A DNA stretch of 64,000 nt from Tetranychus cinnabarinus (Eukaryota > Arthropoda > Arachnida > Trombidiformes > Tetranychidae), in assembly GCA_022266195.1 (NCBI GenBank), contig WHVY01000005.1:3100001-3164000 (forward strand). The letters are read 5' to 3'. A program made the position numbers and the translations under genes. This document shows positions 24,801-33,998 of this stretch, in pieces. How positions within the stretch are numbered: the stretch's first letter is position 1; each line of letters starts with the position of its first letter. The notes below the pieces were generated by a model. That model made no database searches. It was not told the origin of the DNA and worked only from the letters and a program-made list of their open reading frames with translations.

Positions 24801-25314
24801 GCTTTCGCTTTCGTTGCTTGAAAAATTCAATCTGATCTGGTTTAAGCTTGGACATTATTTCCTCTCTCATTGCTAGAATTTGCTCTGAACTCATATTGCC
24901 AAGTAATTTATCATTTTGTTCTTTATAATCAGCACTTTCACTAGTTCCACCATGAGTGTTAGATGATTCTCCGCTTGATTCAATGGTTGATACTTCAACC
25001 CTACGAGTTGGTTTGGGAAAAGCAGCTTTAACCTTTTTGGGGAATGAATAACCGCAGAAGGTGCTGGTATTCCGTTCAATTATTGGCAATTCACCAAGTG
25101 CAGATTCTACATCAAGTGTAAGAGAGCCGATTTGTTCTTTAGGCACATCTTGAACTTTGTTTTCTGATTTATCATCACTCGCGTAAGCCTTCACAACTTG
25201 AGAAACACTGGGCTGTATTTTACCAGCCTCTTTCATAGCTAAAAATTCTTGTTGTGCTCGAAGTAAATCATCTTCATCCTCTTCAGCGGCTGGCCTGGGT
25301 CTTTGAGGAAACAT
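21877..25314 (-). CDS. RPAP1: RNA polymerase II-associated protein 1
   Basis: Factor needed for assembly or nuclear import of RNA polymerase II and for Mediator-Pol II contact. A single exon of 1145 codons. An acidic N-terminus (residues 10-20) leads to DLLRAQQEFLAMK. The RPAP1_N motif lies at about 141-172 (MSSEQILAMREEIMSKLKPD then FFKQRKRK). The RPAP1_C domain is at about 244-295 (ARFDFSGNIV, GLYHHGDEPDRPGYSLPEI). The rest is alpha-helical, armadillo-like sequence. It is somewhat shorter than vertebrate RPAP1 (about 1,390 residues), and the absence of introns in such a long gene is notable. It lies head-to-tail after NF-YA on the same strand with 660 bp between them. Confidence 0.95.
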   Translation of the reverse strand: MFPQRPRPAAEEDEDDLLRAQQEFLAMKEAGKIQPSVSQVVKAYASDDKSENKVQDVPKEQIGSLTLDVESALGELPIIERNTSTFCGYSFPKKVKAAFPKPTRRVEVSTIESSGESSNTHGGTSESADYKEQNDKLLGNMSSEQILAMREEIMSKLKPDQIEFFKQRKRKQTSNNESVKTSSTNIEEKMEVTPILDKIDDDLPIPLNVIKEHNWLHMDVVEEEKLEWCRPVKESENASTTANARFDFSGNIVMDGNKSTEEGLYHHGDEPDRPGYSLPEIYTFIQSSFDAQKIIGLKILAKLMDKVHKGFYDNFFNAHLAQEVLDNTEIVQSIRKCLDDTSESIIREAIICLHALICNNLVDEACLDRFFPVTIHYNNFLFINPDDLDKNIDLNELKDDQLVKIDVIKGLIRFDTLPRLRYLLDNNIKYKQDPTIFNKIMEILIRIARHSVESCKSIVDCPYLIETIVTNFIPPKIDFANNSIYGNPSPKALKLVRLLMSDSSNCIKIMNSHIRLWDALQSYLTLDPDCFRLELTSLKRVNILQIAIETLRVWCILLSNSEIEPAKDCFNQVYPVIYRQLQYCCTLTSANHKFDFQYAATLVKCLTWAVYEDTKFKRGYESLVQSVLFQSVRDFVDINIVPPFDTLMMMSTCIEFLIKADCKPTSLIINLLQPLIESDKIMKILGNKLRKCSYTLKSRNFENGTLRDAKSLPSFGAVYFGGSEIRFVDLAQDDSVVFFIESLLGAAEFTKIPQMISRIVLDKHILNYIESIIAVGLSKDESIFTQIEFTFLYQLCISSLKVIINEEQLFYNLSLVSLYHLKDVQMKENLLNLIIFNSTILKKLAELSDAEMTGVDNVKTIYFKHSSFDSNIWMFDPIINYYTNKDSTNDDKISSLTGTLGFIYFIMNTNYKILTSMIPQETLLCLISTIFLIDDRLFAEDAISHHLRGCLQIINKDNLIISDPQQKLPHISTILHFFDLFMKQFESESFGDPVFINYLLIFLKPKSSADFKKKIFSDYSVSLRYINLQPKDLYISIESLLYPYLNDLAVVELFLTSLLSNQIPLTRQSLIYFISIHHVHHALFKAEYQSSGDKERLQKYHLSLTKCQNDILRDHITNFMESDLVDKCEWAEQWIPLNVSTIVKN

Positions 25315-25974
25315 TTTGTATCAATTTTCTTTTAAAAATAAAGAAATAGAGAAAAAAAACAATTAAAATCATAATTGAAATAAAAATGCATACGAGCTAT
25401 CATAGTGTTTCCTTTAGAGGTTTGCAATGATCTATAATTGCTGTTTTGATAAAATCTGACACGTAAAGGTGTTGACTGTTTAAATGAAAATATTCTATAC
25501 AGTCGAGATGAAAGGAAAATTGGATGATAATTTATTAAATAAGCTAATTTGGCTTATATAAAGACTTTCATGTTTCTCCCGCAAAACAGATTCAAAAGAA
25601 AACATTACAGTGAGCTGATTGGGTAAGAGCTTGAAGAGATGGTATACATACATTGATGGGGTTTGGATGTTATTGTGATTAAAAGACAATTTAATTGTTG
25701 AGCGAAGTAGATGAGAGAATAGAAATTATAATAAACAAAATACAAAATAAATTAAATAAACATCTGAGATCAGCTGGTAATGAGGAGGAGAATAACTAAA
25801 CGTGTTCATATGAATGAGGCAATGTGAATTCAACTGACCAATCAGAATTGTTAGCATAAATAAGAAATTTTCAAACTATCGAATCTCTTTTGAGTATTAT
25901 TTTTGCTTTAAATCATGTTTATTGAAGATTTAAAGGGACAAAAAAAAAGATACAGATCTTATTGTCAGCAAATG
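25315..25974. other. Intergenic between NF-YA and RPAP1
   Basis: AT-rich. TTTATT at 25918-25923 reads AATAAA on the minus strand about 52 nt past the NF-YA stop and probably ends that mRNA. The rest should contain the RPAP1 promoter; no motif was recognised. Confidence 0.55.
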
Positions 25975-26346
25975 TTATACTTTGTTCCCTTGTTTAAACC
26001 TTCCTCCTTCACCACGGACCCGATTCATAGCATGTTTATGTCTTGACTCATGTAAATATTTTCTTCGCGTTGCTGGTATTTTACCCTCTGCTTCCAATTT
26101 GGCGCGAGCTTGACGTCTTATCAAAATTCGGTGATATTGCTTTGCATTCACATAAAGAGGTTCCTCGTCACACATTTCAGGGGTTGCTTGAATAGGTATC
26201 CTTTCGGTGGGTTGCATGGCACCATTAGCATCTGCCATTATTATATTTGGATTGGCCGCTGCCGGAGTTGTGACAACATTATCAGCAGGAATTTGTGACC
26301 AAACATAGATACAAGGCCATGGAGCCTCTTGAGGAAGTTGTGACAT
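25975..26346 (-). CDS. NFYA: NF-YA, CCAAT-binding subunit, short form
   Basis: DNA-contacting subunit of the NF-Y heterotrimer that binds CCAAT boxes. A single exon of 123 codons. The conserved core is complete: EEPLYVNAKQYHRIL, RRQARAKLEAEGKIP (helix A1, which binds NF-YB/NF-YC), a linker, then RRKYLHESRHKHAMNR and GEGGRF (A2, DNA contact). One position usually Lys in A1 is Ile (HRILIRRQ). What is missing is the long Gln-rich and Ser/Thr-rich activation region: only about 57 residues precede the core, and the protein ends soon after GEGGRF. I see no upstream acceptor, so the ATG at 26346 is taken as the start. It could be a short or duplicate, intronless NF-YA. No frameshift is present. Confidence 0.9.
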   Translation of the reverse strand: MSQLPQEAPWPCIYVWSQIPADNVVTTPAAANPNIIMADANGAMQPTERIPIQATPEMCDEEPLYVNAKQYHRILIRRQARAKLEAEGKIPATRRKYLHESRHKHAMNRVRGEGGRFKQGNKV

Positions 26347-27446
26347 TTTAAATTTAAGGTAAAGGGAAAGGGTTCACGTGCAATAAAAAAAGTTTAATCA
26401 AAGACAACTTAATTAAAAATAATAGCAATTACAAATAGAAACTTGACACAGAATAATATTTGTGTTAAACCAAAAACTTAGATGGAGCTACTGGGTAAAC
26501 AGCGCATTATTCAAAATTTCAAGCTCCACCTTGACGATTAGATAACGTTTTTGTAAAATTACATAATTTTGTTTATTATAATTAGCTAATTTCATTGTTT
26601 TCAATCAAATTTTATCTGTTTGCAAGGTTAAGTTGTAAATTTTTGTATGTTTCATAGTCTGGTTGTATGAAGTATTGAACTATGTTCAGGTAAGTAATTA
26701 TTTTCAGTTGAAACCAGATCTAGAAATTTTTACCACTTTTTTACCATTAGGCGTTGGTAAGTAAATTGCATTTCTGGATTACTGTGTGTTTGCCATGTGA
26801 ATGGAATTGCTGGTTAACAAAGTAAATTTTAAACAATTTATAAATAATGTTTCCTTTTCTATTTGTAATTGTTCGTCAAAAATTTGAAACCAGGCTGGAA
26901 GACAAGTTTACTGAATAAATATTGTGATGATCAATATTTTAGGAGATTACTGTCGTAGATATTTCCTGGTAAGTTTACTTTCGAGTTAAAATGTAACGCT
27001 GTTTCTGTAAACAATCAACAATAACATCAATTATAAAGACAGTCTAAAAGAATCAGATTTTCTTTCTGTCTCATGGGAACTCAAATTGAATCGTAAATGA
27101 TTATGATTTCGGAAATTCTTGGCTCAAATTGGAATAAAGATTGACTCATTCATCCATTATAAATTAACAACCTGACTGTGAGATGCATAACAACTATTAA
27201 TACAAAACAACTCATGTGTACAATTTATCGGCTTTCAGATTCTATTAGCTTTAGATATAACCAGGTGAAGGCAGTTGATAGGCAAAATTTACTGTCCTTG
27301 ATACTATGAATATTACGAGTGTCTAGAATCATTTAACATGTATTATTATAATTCATTAGGATGGCTTGGAACAATTTAAATTAAATTTCAGATGAATGTA
27401 ATATTTGATCTACAAAACTCGATGTTTAATTTACAAACCATTGTTA

Positions 27447-27741
27447 CAGTAAGCTACCAGATAATGAGAATACCTTGAAATAGCTTATTTACACTATTCG
27501 CCGGGCAACTTATTTTTCTTGATTATTAACTTTCTTTAACTAATCAAATTCAAGATTAATTGCTTTTCAAACTGATTTCTTGATTTTCTTCATTGATATT
27601 CGGCGAAAGAAAATTAGATTTAGTTAATTAATAATTAAAGAAATTTAAAGGAAATTTGAATTTGATTTAACTCTTCTATTGAGGGGTCGTTGAAAAATTG
27701 ATTCTCATTATCTGGTATTCTCATTATCTGGTAGCTTACTG
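27447..27741. mobile_element. TA-flanked MITE, pogo/Tigger-like ends
   Basis: A 295-bp non-coding element. Its first 28 bases, starting CAGTAAGCTACCAG, recur exactly inverted at its end (ending CTGGTAGCTTACTG), and TA stands on both sides (27445-27446 and 27742-27743). The CAGT termini and TA target duplication are typical of Tc1-mariner superfamily elements, pogo/Tigger most closely. Subterminal sequences are also partly inverted. There is no transposase, so it would have depended on an element elsewhere. Confidence 0.8.
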
Positions 27742-27946
27742 TATGTTTAACTAAATTCAAGAGACTATTTACTAACAAAGATAAATTTATTTAATTAAGA
27801 TTGTAACAGTAAGGAGTTTATTATTTAGAGTAAATATAATTTTATTGTTAATGAATGGGTTTCTAATCAATTGTAATGTTTCTTACTATTAATTGTATCA
27901 ACTTAAGAATATTCAAGGTGTTATTTAGTAACCGTCCCTCATTTGA

Positions 27947-27981
27947 TGCGCACTGCGCAAATTAATGGTTTCCGCCATTTT
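27947..27981 (+). promoter_or_regulatory. NRF1-like and YY1-like promoter motifs
   Basis: TGCGCACTGCGCA (27947-27959) is close to the palindromic NRF1/Ewg site, and CCGCCATTTT (27972-27981) fits a YY1 site. Both are about 105-140 bp upstream of the nucleoporin ATG in an otherwise GC-poor region. This is a typical TATA-less housekeeping promoter layout; function is inferred. Confidence 0.5.
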
Positions 27982-28085
27982 AGATTTGGGTTTTTTTGAA
28001 AAAACTCAATGTTGATAAAATATTTTAAAATTTAGTTTATTAAATTCTTTCAACTAATTAGACCCAAGTTTCAGTCATTTTAATC

Positions 28086-31000
28086 ATGTCATCATCTAAT
28101 AGTTACAAATGGAAAAAGAAAGATCGTAAAAGAAGCCGTAAACCTTATGATAGACCTTACAATGAGGTAAGTTGATTTGTTGGTGTGGTCTGGTTTTTCA
28201 ATGCTTTAACCTTACATTCTTAACCTGTTGGTGTATGTGTGTAATGGTTAAGATTATAGTTATAATTAATATCGGTTTTCTATTTATTTTTTCGCCTATT
28301 TTTTTCGCTTTCTCTGATCTAATTGCTTGCCTCTTTTTAACGATATCTTATTATTTTATTTATCTTCCAGCAACCATGGTATTTGAAATACAAATTTGAG
28401 AGTTACCTGCCCAATTGGGTTGTGAATGTCAAGAATTATTTTCTCACTAATGTGGCAAATGAGAACGACGAAGTTAATATTAATGAAGAGAATGGTAGAT
28501 TTGAAGAAACTTTATTGGACTCGAGACCGGCTACCGCACCGGGTGCAGGAGATAACGAGGAAAACGAAGAGGTAGAGGAGGAAGAAGAGGAAGAAGAGGA
28601 GGAAGAAGAAGAAGACGCTGAAGACGCAGAAGACGGTGAAGAAGAGGAAGAAGAAGATAAATTGGATGTTCCCGACACCGAAGAAGAAGAAGTTGTCGCC
28701 GAGGAACCTCTGGTACTTCCTGTCAAAGAAAAGAGTAAATATGACTTCAAAGATACACTCAATAAAATTGAAAAATCTAATAATTTAGGCAAATCCGAGT
28801 TGCCTTTAAGCAGTAAGGTTTCAACTTCCACTGCTCCAAGATTTTCTGGTAAAAGAAAACTTGAACTTGGCCCCATTACAACTCCAACACCATCAACATC
28901 ACGTGGTATTGCTAACGAGGTCAGAGACGAAGAAGGATCTTCGTCCAGTGAGAATACAGCTTCATCCACCAGTGGCTGTTCATCTTTAGTTCCATCTAAT
29001 AATTATTTACAGAAGCTGTCTCATCCTTTGGACAAGGACAGGACTGAGCGGCTAAGAAAGGAGCTTATGAAAAATACGAGGGACGTTGGTGTTGAAACAG
29101 ACAACAAGCCATCGTTAAGTAATAGAGACGAGAATAGATCTCTTTTATGGTCTAACTCTCCTAACTCTCGATTTAATGTTTCCAAATTTACCTCACCTAC
29201 AAGTGTTTTGTCCCGTGGTATCAATTCGCCTTATTATGAGGGTAAGACCACGTTTGGTGGCACATCAGCCAAGCGAGCTCGGCTAGCCACCTCTTTCAAC
29301 AAATTAATTAGTCCAACTAGTAATAATAGTAATACCAGTCTTAAGATCCAACTCAACCGAAGCAGTGATAATGGTAAAAAATTGAATTCTGAGGACCTTC
29401 TTAGTGATGCTGCTAAGCGGATATTAGCTAATATTGAAAAAATTTCATCACCTTTAGAAGACGCTAAGAAAATTCCTGTTTATGGAACTATTGATACTAA
29501 TAGATACCTTAGTGAATCTAGGAGATCATCTATTAGAACACCTTATTCTAGGCCTGGTAAATCATCTGTTCCTTATCCTTCTATGAATCCTCTTATTCCA
29601 ATTGATAAACCTCAACTTAAATGGGCATCATCACCTGTTGAAACTGATACTGTTGATAAAGCTGACACGAGCACAGCATCCCAGCGTGAGGTTGGAACAT
29701 CACTTGGTTTCTCCTCTGGTGATAGAAATAGTGGAGGTGGCGGTGGTGGAAAGATTAGAGCAAGAATACGGAAGAATTCTGGAGACTCCCAAAAGCTATT
29801 TGAAAAGATTCAGTCCCCTGAACTTCCAAATGTCCCATTGAATATAACTAAACTGCCCTCTTTCAGCTTTGCGAAATCCTCTGTTGAATCTACACCAGTT
29901 GCCTCATCTACTCTGGTTGCCCTTAAAAAAGCAGAGGATCCATCCAGCCATCAAGGTGACAATACTAAAAACATCAAAGAAGCTGAGAATGCCGATACAA
30001 GAGTCAAACCTACTACAACTATAGAAATTGTCGAAAATGAAAGTGAGAAAGAAAACAAGGTTCATAAATCTGACTTCTCAGCTGCTGTGCCTCTTAAGGA
30101 ACAACCTGTAAGCACAGATTTATCAAGTAAAACTGCTATTCCTACAGCTACCAAAACAGATTTTCGTGAATTATCTAACAAGGTCATTCTGGATAAAATG
30201 GTTGTGCCAAAATCTGATCCTATTAAAGAGAATACCAGTGGCTCCCAGATAACTGTCTCAAGGAGTAAAATTTCAGCTGATGCTGCTTTGGCTGCAGTTG
30301 AGAGTAATTATGATAATCAAGGAATTAATTTCGGAGACGTTACCAAAAGTGACTCTAGTAAAAAATCAGACCAATCAAGTAAACCTATAGTAAAGGAAAG
30401 TTCAGAAGTTAAAGAAGTTCCTGACAAGGTTCTCAAATCTGACTCAACTGTGCCTACCAAGGAAAAACCTGTTAGCACAGATACATCGATTAAATTAGCT
30501 GCTTCATCAGCTGTTAAAACAGATTCAAGTGAACTAAGTAAACCTCTGGAAAAAGAGAAGACCGAAATTAAAGATGTTTCAGACAAAACTGACAAGCCTG
30601 TAGATAAAAATGTGGCTAAAGCTAATGAACCATTGTTTAGTAAATTTAAACCTCCACCAGGATCATGGATGTGTGAAGAATGCTTTGTGCAGAACAAACC
30701 AGCTGACCTCAAGTGTATCGCATGCGAAACTGTTAAAAAAGGAGCTAAGCCTGTATCTACATCAACACCAGTTGCGGTCAAACCATTCTCATTTCCAGCA
30801 CCAACTAGCTCTACAGTATCAGCTGATGATGGGTTCAAAGGCTTCGCCAGCACAACTAAATCAACAGAGCAAAGCTCATCTTTCAGCTTTAATAAACCTA
30901 TTGCCTTCGGGTTCAGCAGCTCTGAAACTTCTAAGACTATAACTCTTACTAGTAATTTCTCTTCAACATCAACCACATCTACCCCAACAACCGCTAGCTC

Positions 31001-32683
31001 ACCAACAAGCTCTTTTGCTTTTGGAAAGTCAACAGCTTCAGATAACAATTTAAAAATGTCTACTGGTTCTTTAGGCGAGTCTTCACAAACAAAAATATCG
31101 TCATCAGGGTTTTCATTTGATCTAGCAAAACCAGTTATTAGTACAACTGCTTCAGCTTCGACTGTTACAACAGCTTCAACAGCTCCAACATTCACTTTCG
31201 GAAGCACCTCATCAGCTGGAACAACATCAAATTCGGGATTTACTTTTGGACAAGCACCTAAAACTACCCAAAGCTCCAGTTCTTCTGGTTTTGTTTTCGG
31301 TTCTACGTCTTCAAATGCGCCATCATCTCTTGCCTCACCCGGAATTCAATCAAATGCTTTCGGTCAGAGTTCTACATTCTCTTTTGGCGCTTCACCATCA
31401 ACATCTCAAGCTAAACAACCGGCATCGACAAGCTCAAACAATTTGTCTATTGCATCTACCACATCTACCCCTACAACCGCTAGCAGCGCTTTTGTATTTG
31501 GGAAGTCAACAGCATCAGATAACAGTTTAAAGATGTCTACTGGCTCTCTAGGTGAATCTTCCCAACCAAAAATATCATCATCAGGGTTTTCATTTGACTT
31601 AGCGAAACCAATTAGCACAACTGCTTCAGCTTCGACTGTTACAACAGCTTCAACAGCTCCAACATTCACTTTCGGAAGCACCTCATCAGCGGGAACAACA
31701 CCGACCTCAGGATTTACTTTTGGACAAGCACCTAAAACTACCCAAAGCTCCAGTTCTTCTGGTTATGTTTTCGGCTCTACGTCTTCAAATGCGCCATCAT
31801 CTCTTCAATCAAATGCTTTCGGTTCAAGCCCTACATTCGCTTTTGGCGCTTCACCATCAACATCGCAAGCTAAACAACCGGCATCATCGACAAGCTCAAA
31901 CAGTTTGTCTATTGCGTCTACTACAGCAGCTTCTACTACTGCTAGCAGCACCTTTGTATTTGGAAAACCTACAGCATCAGAAAACAGTTTAAAAATGCCT
32001 ACTGGCTCTTTAGGTGCACCTTCCCAACCAACCATGTCGTCTGGATTTTCATTCGATTTAGGAAAATCGATTCCCAGCACAACTGCCCCAGCCTCTACTG
32101 TTTCAAAATCCACTGCTCCATCATTTAGTTTTGGAAGCAGCGCATCAACAGGAGCTGCATCTTCTGGAGGATTTACGTTTGGGCAGGCATCAACCCCCCA
32201 AAGTTCTAGCTCTTCTGGTTATGTTTTCGGTTCTACGTCTACAAATGCGCCTTCATCTCTGGTCACATCTGGAATCCAATCCAATGCTTTTGGTCAAGCT
32301 TCTACATTCGCTTTTGGCGCTACAGCATCTACATCTCAATCTCAACAACCGGCACCATCAGCAGGCTCCAGTGGTGTTTTCACTTTTGGCAGTTCCGCTT
32401 CCACTAATCATACTCAACCAAGTTTGGGAACAAATCCATCCGTGCCTCCGATTAACTTCGAGACTCAGCCTAATTTCAACTTCCTTAATCAGACCCCTAC
32501 CCAGGGACAGCCTTTTACGTTTTCGTAAGTTAATCAATTTTTTATTGTTTATTCATCACTTATAACCTTGATTCTAATCAATTCTCTCTTCTCTTTTCTA
32601 ACAGCGCTGATACGTCTAATACGGGTGCCGTTGCTGTTCAGCGAAATTTCAAGAAAGCTAAAAGAAGACTTCCACGCAACTAG
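28086..32683 (+). CDS. NUP153: Nup153-like FG nucleoporin
   Basis: Nuclear-basket component of the nuclear pore. Three exons: 28086-28166, 28371-32524 and 32605-32683 (donors gtaagt, acceptors ttccag and taacag, frame continuous), 1437 residues. A basic N-terminus (SYKWKKKDRKRSRKPYD) leads to an aromatic stretch, possibly membrane-binding (QPWYLKYKFESYLPNWV). An acidic Glu/Asp run lies at about 88-135 and a long Ser/Thr/Lys-rich linker follows. One RanBP2-type zinc finger lies at about 793-816 (W-M-C-x2-C-x10-C-x2-C), then an FxFG/FG-rich domain to about residue 1410. The tail is basic (KKAKRRLPRN). Human Nup153 has four zinc fingers; here there is one. The FG part has three tandem copies of about 150 residues, the first two nearly identical. 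Confidence 0.86.
30985..32385 (+). repeat. Three tandem FG-domain repeats in Nup153
   Basis: Coding repeat units start near 30985, 31480 and 31935, each about 440-490 bp. Shared landmarks are LKMSTGSLGESSQ, SSGFSFDLAKP, APTFTFGS, SGFTFGQA and NAPSS. Units 1 and 2 share long identical DNA stretches, while unit 3 has drifted. This shows recent internal duplication. Confidence 0.85.
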
Positions 32684-33215
32684 GCTCATCAAATGTCTCT
32701 ATGATATCTGTTTGTTTATCTTTCCCCCTTCTACTCTTTCCTTTTCCTCTTTTTCCCTTTCTCGTTGAATTTCCATTGACAAATTAATAAACAAATTAAC
32801 TCTCATTCAGTTCTTTATTTATTGTTCAATTTTCATCAGTTTTTTGCTTAGTCAATTATCTCATTTCCAAAAAAATCTTGGTTATTAAAGACTCTGCCCT
32901 ATGATAATGGAAACATTTATATCTTCCCCGTCATTTAAAGAGATTAATCAACTTTCCAAAGTGTTGACAAACTATTGTTTCAATATTTTTATTAATTTTA
33001 ATTCGGGCTTTTATCTCACGACCGCCCAGCTCAAGACAATAATGTAAAATGTAATATCAAATAAGTGAATCATGATTATTATGAACTATAGTCAACAGTT
33101 ACCTTTGAACAACATCCACGGAAATAAAATGTTGCTTGAATAACTAAATTATTGACAAATTGTTTATTGATGTAAATATTAATAAAGATATCAACAAAAT
33201 TTGAACACATGAGCA
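32684..33215. other. 3' ends of Nup153 and DPM3
   Basis: Convergent 3' UTRs. TTTATT at 33163-33168 reads AATAAA on the minus strand about 50 nt past the DPM3 stop. No gene was seen. Confidence 0.55.
32786..32791 (+). terminator. Poly(A) signal of Nup153
   Basis: AATAAA about 100 nt after the stop codon, in AT-rich 3' UTR. Confidence 0.6.
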
Positions 33216-33479
33216 TTAAAACTTAAACCCTTTAGTTTTCAGGTCAACTCTGGCTGTTTCAATCTCACGTTTCAATTCCTGGCATGCATTTTCACAATCG
33301 TTAAAATTTAAAACTCTTTTGAGTACAATGGCAAGTGAAACTAGGCCAAACAAAATTATCAAATAAATAGGTGATAAGAAAATGTGGAATCGAGTTTTAT
33401 CAGGTCCATCCCGAAAAGTATATAACATTGATAACCAGAGAACCAGAGAACTCAAGATGACGTGGATTAATTTGAACAT
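33216..33479 (-). CDS. DPM3: Dolichol-phosphate mannose synthase subunit 3
   Basis: ER membrane subunit that tethers the catalytic DPM1 and makes dolichol-phosphate-mannose for N-glycans, O-mannose and GPI anchors. A single exon of 87 codons. Two transmembrane helices lie at about 3-21 and 34-54, then the cytosolic coiled tail that binds DPM1: FNDCENACQELKREIETARV, DLKTKGFKF. The family pattern is F-x-DCE-A-ELK-I-A-DL-G-F at the extreme C-terminus, and the length is the usual 85-95 residues. It is divergent from the sorting nexin gene, with starts 519 bp apart. Confidence 0.92.
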   Translation of the reverse strand: MFKLIHVILSSLVLWLSMLYTFRDGPDKTRFHIFLSPIYLIILFGLVSLAIVLKRVLNFNDCENACQELKREIETARVDLKTKGFKF

Positions 33480-33998
33480 GATTCAATCACTATCTAGAGT
33501 TGTTTAGTCAACAAAATATAGAGTATATCTAGATAAAAACAGTTTATTTGTAAATAAAAAACACCATAGAATAAATGATGACTAATTAATTGAAAAATAA
33601 ATTGGGTTTTTTTGAAAATTTTAATCTTTCAACGCTTACTGTGTTGCCATTGGAGACAGAATGATGTGCGCAATTTCCAACTTGCAAAAGCCTCAAATCA
33701 AATTGCTGTGCATCTATCTTGTTAGGTTTATGTTTACACTGATTGTTTTAGTCAATTTTGATAAGATTTGTTGTCATTTTATCCCTCTTAAGAGTCACTG
33801 AATGATACTCAACCTTGTATTTCTCTGAATTTTATGTTTTTATTTGTCATCTGTGTTTCATGAGTCCTAGATTAACCTGACCAGTGGAACCTAATACTTT
33901 TTAAGACAATACCAATTGTTTCATTATTATTGACCTGAATATCATTTTATTTTTAACCATCAATTCACTACTGTTTCTTTTTGAAACAATGAAACGAG
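33480..33998. promoter_or_regulatory. Bidirectional promoter region, DPM3 and sorting nexin
   Basis: A 519-bp divergent intergenic stretch. A CCAAT box (as ATTGG) lies at 33649-33653, with a GTGCGCAATTTCC stretch just after it. No TATA box is clear for either gene. A short upstream ATG frame lies at 33989-34009. Confidence 0.4.

Larger units (their letters stand above)
26347..28085. other. Divergent promoter region with a MITE
   Basis: Lies between NF-YA (-) and the nucleoporin gene (+). It is AT-rich and contains the TA-flanked element at 27447-27741 and promoter motifs just upstream of 28086. No gene was recognised. Confidence 0.6.

Noticed and set aside
28436..28969. Ser-rich minus-strand frame opposite Nup153
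   Set aside because: Complement of the Glu codon run; codon shadow.
30317..31207. Long minus-strand Val/Glu frame opposite the FG repeats (also 31406-31681 and 31805-32113)
   Set aside because: Mirror of Ser/Thr/Gly codons in the repeat units. It recurs with each unit and lacks family features.
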